A stretch of DNA of 31,352 nt from Lachnospiraceae bacterium UBA6987 (GTDB lineage Bacteria; Bacillota; Clostridia; Lachnospirales; Lachnospiraceae), in the NCBI GenBank assembly GCA_002449955.1, contig DJYD01000068.1, positions 24,780-56,131 on the forward strand, in the 5' to 3' direction. The position numbers and the translations under genes were made by a program. A model generated the notes under the pieces. The model had not been told where the DNA came from. It made no database searches and saw nothing but the letters and a program-made list of their open reading frames with translations. Shown here one piece after another: positions 14,309 to 22,800 of the stretch (its first letter is position 1; each line of letters starts with the position of its first letter).

Positions 14309-16387
14309 TTAGCCAATCTTTTTCCTGAAGCTCAGGCGGTTGAGGCCGTCCTTCCTTTCATAACTCTGTGCATCCGACAGGGTTTTGACAAGAAGGATGC
14401 CAAAGCCGCCTTCTGATTTGGCTAACTTTTCGGGCGTGGCTTCCCTTAATGGGTCAAACGCCTTGCCGTTGTCTTCAAAGCACAGGATGACCTCCCCGCC
14501 GCCGCGAATGCAGCGGACGGTGATATGCGGATGTGCTGTGCCGTGAAAAGCATAGCTGATCTGGTTGTTCATGACCTCATCGATCATCAGGCCGATCTCC
14601 GATGCCCTGTCCTGATCAATATCCTTCAGTTCCGCGAGCACCGCATCACACACTTTTGTAATATCGTCATAGCAGGGATCCGCGATTTCGACCCTTATTT
14701 CTTTTCCAAAGCGCAGCACCAGCATGGTCACGTCATCGAACTGCTCTTCTTCTCCGCAGAAGGCGCACAAGGCATCGTACAGCGCTTCTTCCGTCCCGTC
14801 TTCCGCCGTCACGAAGGTCTTCGCAATGCGTTCATAGCCGAACTCTTCTTTTTCCTCATTGCAGCCTTCGTTCAGGCCGTCGGTATACATAAGCAGCGCG
14901 TCCCCCGGCTGAAGCAGCAGCTTATCCGCTGTGAAAGCCATGTTTTCGAACAGCCCGAGGACCAGATTGGACTCTTCGCTGATCATGACAGCCGCGCCGT
15001 CCCGCCGCAGGAAGGGCTGCTCATGCCCTGCCCGCAGGTAGGAAAGCTCTCCGCTCTTTATATCCAGGATCCCGAAAAAGGCCGTGATAAAAATACTCTC
15101 TTCGTTGCCGGCGCACAGCGCATTATTCAGGCGGCAGGCAAAATCTTCAAGCGCCCTTCCCGTCATGATCTCTGCCTTGATCAATTCCTTTGCCCGCATC
15201 ATAAAAAGCGCGGCAGGGATGCCTTTTCCGGAGACATCCGCCAGGCAGAAAAACATCCGCTGTTCATCCAGCATGAAATAATCGTAGAAATCGCCGCCGA
15301 CCTCCCGCGCAGGCTTTAAAAAGCTTGAGATCTGAGCAAGTCCTGCACGCAGACCGTCTTTCGGCAGCGATTCCGACTGGATCCGGGCGGCTAATGTCAG
15401 TTCGGCCTTCATTTTCTCTTCTTTGGAGGTTTTTTCCTCCAGGCTCCTGACATAACCCACGATCGAATCCTGCATCAGATCAAACTGTTCGGACAGCTCT
15501 CCGATCTCGTCCCGGGAGGTAATGGCTGCCGAGACCTTTTCAGGACTGCCGCCGTGGATCTCAGAGGTAAAGCGCTCGGACGCGGCCGTCAGCTTTTTAA
15601 TATTCCGCACGATCAGCTTATTGGCAAAGAGCAGGACCACAAGGCCGATCACCAGGGTGGCCGCCAGTGTGATCACGAAGGAATACAGCGAAAACAGCTT
15701 CATGCTCTCGTGTATATCCGTGTTCTGTTCGGAAAAGAGCAGAAAGATATTCTCGTCGCCCACCTGCTGGACGGCAAAGCAGGCTTCACTCGTCATATAC
15801 ACCGCCGAACCGCCGGCTTCCAGCACTGCTTTTAACTGCGCATCCCACGGCTTGCTGATACTGGCCGGGAAGTTGTACAGATTGGAGTTTTCCGGCATGC
15901 GGTCGATCAGATAAATCATATTGCCGTATTCCCGGTCATAGATAAAAACCGAAGCCGTATCCATACCGGCGGCAAAGGAAAGCATATCGATCCGGTCAAG
16001 GACCTGGCTGTATTCCGAATTGAAGACCAGCATATCATAGGACAGGCCTATGCCGTGCTTCGGCGGAAAAATGCCCTCGGTCATCCCCGAATAGAACTCT
16101 TCCTTTTGATCCATACTCTCAAATTCGCGCACCGCCGCTTCCTCAAGCAGTTCCCGGTTCTGATCATAGACTGCCTTTATCTTGTCCCGGTAGCCGATCA
16201 TGAAATCGATATGGTCGCTCTCAAGGCTTTCCCTTAAGGAGTCTGCCGTTTCGGTGCAGAGCCCCTTCATGTTCTGCTCCAGAGAATCCGAATACAGACG
16301 CGAGGAGATCAGAACCGAGGCGATGATCAGCGCAAGGGAAAGCACCGCAATGAGGAAGAGCAGCTTTTTCCGTATACTGAATTTCAT
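14309..16387 (-). CDS. Membrane HAMP-PP2C (SpoIIE) phosphatase fused to an RsbW-like HATPase kinase domain
   Basis: The 692-residue protein starts with a transmembrane helix (8-28), an extracellular sensor region of about 205 residues, a second helix (235-257) and a HAMP linker (258-311). A short helical signalling stretch leads to a SpoIIE-type PP2C domain (345-560) with its metal aspartates in GGDFYDY (D366), LADVSGKGIPAAL (D384), YTDGLNE (D503) and DDVTML. Residues 565-692 are a GHKL ATPase of the RsbW/SpoIIAB anti-sigma kinase type: N-box MIDEVMNNQISYAF (601-614), FEDNGKAFDP and GGFGILLVKTL. One polypeptide therefore carries both the phosphatase and the kinase of a partner switch. The target is most likely the STAS protein whose gene overlaps this start by ATGA. 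Third and last gene of the NRPS operon. Confidence 0.93.
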   Translation of the reverse strand: MKFSIRKKLLFLIAVLSLALIIASVLISSRLYSDSLEQNMKGLCTETADSLRESLESDHIDFMIGYRDKIKAVYDQNRELLEEAAVREFESMDQKEEFYSGMTEGIFPPKHGIGLSYDMLVFNSEYSQVLDRIDMLSFAAGMDTASVFIYDREYGNMIYLIDRMPENSNLYNFPASISKPWDAQLKAVLEAGGSAVYMTSEACFAVQQVGDENIFLLFSEQNTDIHESMKLFSLYSFVITLAATLVIGLVVLLFANKLIVRNIKKLTAASERFTSEIHGGSPEKVSAAITSRDEIGELSEQFDLMQDSIVGYVRSLEEKTSKEEKMKAELTLAARIQSESLPKDGLRAGLAQISSFLKPAREVGGDFYDYFMLDEQRMFFCLADVSGKGIPAALFMMRAKELIKAEIMTGRALEDFACRLNNALCAGNEESIFITAFFGILDIKSGELSYLRAGHEQPFLRRDGAAVMISEESNLVLGLFENMAFTADKLLLQPGDALLMYTDGLNEGCNEEKEEFGYERIAKTFVTAEDGTEEALYDALCAFCGEEEQFDDVTMLVLRFGKEIRVEIADPCYDDITKVCDAVLAELKDIDQDRASEIGLMIDEVMNNQISYAFHGTAHPHITVRCIRGGGEVILCFEDNGKAFDPLREATPEKLAKSEGGFGILLVKTLSDAQSYERKDGLNRLSFRKKIG

Positions 16388-16806
16388 AGCACAGTAAAGG
16401 TCTTATTGAATCCGGAGACGCGGAACACCTCCTTTACCACGGCGTTCGGGTTGCGGATCACCATTGTTTTGCCGGAGGCCGCCGCCTTTTTCTGCAGCGA
16501 GACCAGAAGGCGCAGGCCGGCGGAGGAAATGTATGCGACTCCCGCAAGATCCACATCGATATCCACACCGGCTGTTTCCACTTCTTTTAACTTTTCGATC
16601 AGCTCGCTGCTGGCCACGGTATCCAGTCTTCCGGTCGGCGCGAGATACAGCGTTCCTTCTTTTTCTTCTATGACCGCTTTCGGAGCCGCTTCAAGGACGG
16701 CTTCCTGAACGCTTTCTGCGGTCTCATTTACGGCATCCTTCACGGCTTCCTTTACCGTTTCTCTGATGTCATCTGTAAGGTTTTCCTGAATCATTTTCAT
16801 TGCCAT
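16384..16806 (-). CDS. STAS-domain anti-sigma-factor antagonist-like protein with helical N-terminal extension
   Basis: The 140-residue protein has a C-terminal STAS domain (about 50-140) of the RsbV/SpoIIAA type. The phosphoacceptor region reads VAYISSAGLRLL, with Ser94/Ser95 where the partner-switch kinase normally acts. Unlike typical 100-110 residue antagonists it has about 45 extra N-terminal residues predicted to form one amphipathic helix, with repeating ETVKEAVKDAVNETAESV-like spacing of hydrophobic and charged residues. This may bind the membrane or another protein. The start at 16806 has AAGGAAG upstream; the third codon is a second ATG. It begins 20 bases after the NRPS stop and overlaps the phosphatase-kinase gene by 4 bases, so expression with the NRPS is very likely. 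Confidence 0.92.
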   Translation of the reverse strand: MAMKMIQENLTDDIRETVKEAVKDAVNETAESVQEAVLEAAPKAVIEEKEGTLYLAPTGRLDTVASSELIEKLKEVETAGVDIDVDLAGVAYISSAGLRLLVSLQKKAAASGKTMVIRNPNAVVKEVFRVSGFNKTFTVL

Positions 16807-16826
16807 ATCTTCCTTTCCGTTCTTGC

Positions 16827-19800
16827 TTAGATATCGTTCCGGTCAAAGAATCCGAGGGAATCCAGGGATTCGATCATACGAAGGAGGTAAGCCTCGTCCG
16901 TGATCGGCCACTTATAGCCAAGGCGGTATAGGGCCTTGACGCTGAAGCTGTTGTCTGTCTTCACATAGCGGCGCAGGCGGTTGTCGCTGGAGGAATAGGT
17001 GAGCAGGCCGGATACCAGCATGTTCCGTGTTTCATCCGCCAGCAGCTCGTTTAAGCGCGCATGGAACGCTTCATCCCGCACGACCTCTACCTTGAAGCCG
17101 TAGCGGTTCATCGCCTCGATCACGTCCCCCATTTGCACCTCGTGCGCGTTCGCACAGTGGAAGAGGGTGAACTTGCTGTCGGTCGTGGAGAGCCTGAGGA
17201 TCGTCTCCGCCACCTCATCGATCGGGGAGAAGTCAACCGTCTGGTCACAGGACGACACCGGAAAGCACCCGAGCACGCGGTAGGCTTTCAGGTTCCGGAT
17301 AAAGCTGTTGGTGACCGAATTGATCTGGAATTCACCGTCTGACTGTCTTCCCATCAGGTTGCCCACACGGAAGATCTTGGCGTCAAGGCCTCTGTCGATG
17401 GCCTCCATGATCGCCTTTTCCGCCATATATTTCGAGTGGACATATTTATTGGAAATATCCTGGCCGAATTCCAGCGCATTCTCCTTCAGACGGAAGGCAT
17501 CGCCGATGGCATTGTCCACATCCTCCCCGGCTACGGAAAGGGTGGATACATGCACCAGTCTCGCCTTCCTTGCCATCGCCAGATCCAGGAGCGTCTTCAC
17601 GCCGCCGACATTGATCCGTTCGATAATATCGTCCTTCGCAAAATGCTTGACGATCGCCGCGCAGTTGATGATCGTATCGATCGGCTCGTCCTTCAGCAGA
17701 TCGGAGAGGCCTTCTGAAGTGATGTCGGCGTCAAAGACCTTCACCAGTCTGGTGATCTCATCATCCAGCGGGTCGTCATAATAGTACGAAGCAATGGCCC
17801 GCAGTCTGGTCTCGGGATCGAGCTCCCCGGCGCGGCAAAGCACCGCCATCGGGATGCCTCTCTCCAGGAGCTTATGGAATACATGCGAGCCGAGGAAGCC
17901 GGTAGCACCAGCAAGCAGCACCCGGCCGAGCGGGCGGGTCTCGCAGATCTCATCGACATAGTCTGCCGTATTGAAGCGGAGCGCATTCTCATGAACGTCT
18001 CTGGACTCTTCCTTCTTCTCCGCTGCCGGCGCCGCCTTGACGGCTCCGAGATGCGCGGCCATGGCCTGCGCCGTCGGGAACTCAAACACATCCTTGTACG
18101 CGATCGGCAGGTTCATGGAAAGAGCAAGCATGGCAACTTTCGAGGCGGAAAGCGAGGTGCCGCCGTTCTCGAAGAAGTCATCATCGATGCTCATTTCCTT
18201 GTGGCCGAGCGCCTTGGCATAGATCGATACGATCTTGCTTTCCATCTCATTGGTCGGCCGCTTGATTTCCCGCTGCGGGATATCGCTGACCGGTTCGGGA
18301 AGGGCGGCCTTATCGATCTTGCCGTTCTTGTTCATCGGGAAGGATTCCAGCTGCATGAACACCGAAGGCACCATGTACTTGGCCAGGCTCTTGCCGATGT
18401 GGCTCTTCAGATCGTTAATCTCCACCTTCCTGTCGGCCGTGAAATAAGCGCAGAGATACTGGCCTTCCTTTTCGGATTCCTTGACCAGGACCTTGCTCCT
18501 CGACAGGCCGGGGTAGGTATTCATGACATTTTCGATCTCATCCAGCTCGATACGCAGGCCTCTGAGCTTGACCTGGTTATCCATACGGCCCATGAAGAGG
18601 ATCTTGCCCTCGTTGTTCCAGCGGGCCTGGTCGCCGCTTCGGAAGGCCGGCAGTCCTTCGCAGCGGATGTATTTTTCCTGGTTGAGCTTATCCAGGGCAA
18701 CATAGCCCCGTCCGACATTTTCCCCGCAGAGGATCAGCTCGCCGGGGACATAAGGCGGAAGCTCGTTATTAAATTTATCAAAGATCGCAAGCTTTGTATT
18801 GCCCACCGGGCCGCCGATGGTGATGTTTTCATTTTCCACCCGGTCGACCGTGATGAAGATCGTCGTTTCGGTCGGGCCGTAGCCGTTGAGCAGTCTGGCC
18901 GTGATCCCGAGCTCGCGCATCCGCTTGAACAGCGGGGCCGGGAAGGCTTCGCCGCCGATCAGCAGCGATTTCATATGCCGGAGCGCTTCGACAGCTTCCG
19001 GGAAATCCAGCAGGTTGTTGGCATAGGACGGTGAGAAGAATGTTGCCTCAATGCCGTTGTCGAGGATCAGCTTTGCCAGAAGATTCGGATTCATGATCTC
19101 ATCTTCCGTCGCAATCACCACGGTCTTTCCGTTGTACAGGCCTGAGGTATGGTCGTGCACCGACACGTCAAAGGTCAAGGCCGCAAATGCCATCGTAACG
19201 GAGACGTCCTTAAGGTGCTCTGAGGCAAAGCGGTTGAACGGATTGGCCGTGACATAGTTGACTAAGGAGTGATGCTCGATCATGACTCCCTTCGGCTTGC
19301 CGGTTGAACCCGAAGTGTACAGGCAGTAAGCCAGGTTGTGCGGGGTGATCGCCGGATCCGGGTTCGTGATTTCATCACTCTTCATCAGCTCTTCGATGAC
19401 AAGCACCCTGAGGCCGCAGCGTTCAAACAGCTCTGCCCGCTCCTGTGCCAGTTCGCGCGGCACGACGATCAGCTTCGCCCCGGAGTTTTCAATGATGTAC
19501 TGCACGCGGTCGTCCGGATAATCCGGCGCCAGCATCAGGAAGCCGCCGCCTGATTTCATGATGCCTTCGCGGCCGGCGTAGGCATAGACGTAACGCGGCA
19601 CCATCAGGCCGACCATGTCATCCGGCTTTACGCCTTCACGGATCAGGGCGTGCGCGATACGGTTGGCCGCTTCATTCAGTTCCCGGTAGGTCAGTTTCTC
19701 GCCTCTGGAGATCACAGCGATCCGGTCCGGATGCTTTTCCACTTCCGCTTCAAAAATGCGGTTGACCGTCGTTTCGGGGACCGGGCCCTCGGTCGCGTTG

Positions 19801-22800
19801 TACGCAGCAATTTGTTCCTTTATGGCAGGCGTAAGCAGGCTGACCTCTTTCATGGTTTCCTTGCGCATGAACTCTTCCGAAGCCGTCTCAAAGCAGCCGG
19901 CAAAGGCACGGATAAAGTCCTCCGAATACATATCGGCGCGGTAATCGATGACAAATTCCGCCTGTCCCTCTTTTTCGAAAACATCAAATTCGATCGGTGC
20001 CTTGGCATCGCTTAAAGACAGCTGCTGCACCTGCGCCGGTTCTCCGCCGATCCGGTCAAAGACAAAGCTTTCGCCCTGATAGACAAACATGATATCCGCA
20101 TGAATATCGTAAGCCCGGGAGATCTCGGCAAAGGAGTAGAGATCACCCGCCATGCTGTTCATGATCTGCGTGCCCATCTGCGCGATGAATTCCCTGATTT
20201 TCCTGTCACCGTCAAATTCCACATAGACCGGAAGCGTCTTGACAAGCATCGTCACCGCGCGGGAGAGGCGCGAGTCATTTCTGCCGTTATACACCGTGAC
20301 ATACAGGGCTTCGTTTTTGAAATTGAATTTTGCGAGCACCAGAGCAAATACCGCATTGAAGAACGCATTCAGGGTGAAATGATTCTCCTGGCAGAACGCC
20401 TTGACGGCCTTCATATCAAGCGCAGAGCGAAGCGTGAGGGCTGTGGAGAAGGGTTCACTTCCCCGCACATCCTTCGGCGGCAGGAAATCGTGATCCACTC
20501 CGCTTAATAAGCTGTCGTAATAGGCCTTGGCCTTTTCGTAGCGCTCACTCTCTCTTGCTTTCTTCTCATCCAGCACGGCTTCGAAGCCGGTATAGGCTTC
20601 CTTTTCGGGCGTTTCTCCCGCATAAGCCGCGTTGATATCCTCCACGAGGACGGCCTCGCTGGTACCGTCGCAGATGATATGGTGCAGCTCAAGGAAGAGG
20701 TAATTCCCCTCCTTTGTCTTGTAAATATTCATGCGGTACAGCCTGCCGCCGAACAGTTCGAACGGCGTAACCATCTGTTCCGGGAGCGTATCGGTTTCGA
20801 TCAGCTCCACGACCGGTGCCTTCGGATCATCACGGCAGACACGGATCTCACCGTCGTCCTGCACAAAAAGCTTGATCTTCAGGTAAGGGTGCGCATCGAT
20901 CATCTTTTCCACAGCCTGTTTCAGGCGCTCCAGATCGATCTTGTCGGAAAGCTTGAACAGATATGGGATATTGTAAAGCGTGGACTCCGGCTTCGCGATG
21001 CATTCCACCAGAATGCCGTTCTGCGTCTCTGACAGCGGATAATCCGAAAGGATCTCATATTCCTCCGGCGCTTCCTTGCCGGCAAGCAGTTTCTCCAGGG
21101 CGAGGACGGTGTTGTTCGTCCGGAGATCATGGGTTGATACCGGTACGCCAAAGGCCTTCGACAGCAGCACGTTCAGCTTGATCGCGCCGATGGAGGTAAG
21201 ACCGGCCTCAAAGATATCCGTATTGACGCCGAAGGCTTTTGAGCCAACGGCAGCGGCTACGCAGTCAAAGATGCGGCGCTGCACATCGGTCTTCGGCGGT
21301 TCCAGATCCTCCGCCTTCTTCTCCGGCACCGGCAAGGCACGCTTGTTGACCTTCTGGTTCTGATTGAGCGGGATCCGCTCTAACTGCATGGTTACCGCAG
21401 GCACCATATAGGGCGGCTTATTCCGGCGGATAAAGCTGTTTAAGGCCTGGATATCGACCGGTTCGTCTGCCACGACATAGGCCGCGATATATTTTCCGCC
21501 GCCCGCCTCATCGAAGGCCTGAACGGTTGCATCCTTTATCCCCTCGAACTTGCGGATGATGCTCTCCACTTCACTGAGCTCGATGCGGAAGCCGCGGATC
21601 TTGACCTGACCGTCGTTGCGGCCGATGAAATCCACGGTTCCGTCCGGCAGCATCCGGACAACGTCGCCGGTACGGTAGGCGCGCTCATAACCGGGTTCGT
21701 CACAGAACGGATTCCGGATAAATGCCGCCGCATTCTGCTCCGGACGGTTAAGATAGCCGCGTCCCACCTGGTGACCCGCAAGGATCAGCTCACCAGGCAC
21801 GCCGGCCGGGAGCCTGCGCAGCTTCTTGTCCACGACATACTGTTTGCAGTTGTTTAACGCCTTGCCGATCGGAACGCGGTCATAGAGCCTGTCCACATGA
21901 TAAATATTCGTGAAAATGGTGCATTCCGTAGGGCCGTAGGCATTGAAAAGCGCATAGCTCTTCGGCGGTTCAAGCGGTACGAGTTTTTCGCCGCCGACGG
22001 AAAGATACTTCGGATATTCTTCCTCCGGGAAAAGTTCCGCATACTGCCGCCCGACCTGCGTCGTCATGAAGCTGTGCGTGATCTTAACCTTCTGGAACAG
22101 ATCGCGAATGGCGATCATATCCAGGCGGATTTCCTCCGGAATGATATGCAGCTCGGCACCGACCGTAAGTGCCGGATACATGTCCATCATGTTGGCATCG
22201 AAGCCGAAGCTGGCATAGGCCGCAACACGGCTGTTTTCATCAAGGCTGTAGAACGCCCGGTACCAGCTGCAGAAGGCGGCAAGATTCCTGTGCTCCAGCA
22301 TGACCCCTTTCGGAACGCCGGTCGAGCCGGAGGTATACAGCATGATGAACAGATCCTCGGGAGAAGGGCCTGCCGGCAGCTTCTCCGCTTCCGGCAGCGA
22401 CGGGATCTCATCCAGGAAGAGCACCGGTCCGTTGTAGCCGGGCACGCGGTCCATCAGGGTCCTGTCGGCAATCAGGTACTTCGCCGCGGTATCGCGGATC
22501 ATGAATTCCAGCCGTTCCGGCGGATAGCTCGGGTCAAGCGGCTGATAGCCGGCGCCGCATTTCAGTGCGCCGAGCGGTGCTGCAGCCATATAAATACAGC
22601 GCGGAATCAGGATCGAAACGACGTCTTCCCGTCCGATCCCCTTTCCGGCCAGAAATGCCGCAATTTTCTCACTCACGGCATCGAGTTCCCGGTAACTTAA
22701 GCGGTCACCGCCGCAGACGACCGCGGTTTTGTCCGGCACGCGGCCTGCGCTGCGCCTGAACAGTGTAACGATATCGGTCTTCTCATACTCGCAGCTGTTG

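Noticed and set aside
17874..19034. Plus-strand open frame of 386 residues opposite the second adenylation domain
   Set aside because: Shadow of the NRPS coding frame with low-complexity Arg/Asp/His composition and no family features.
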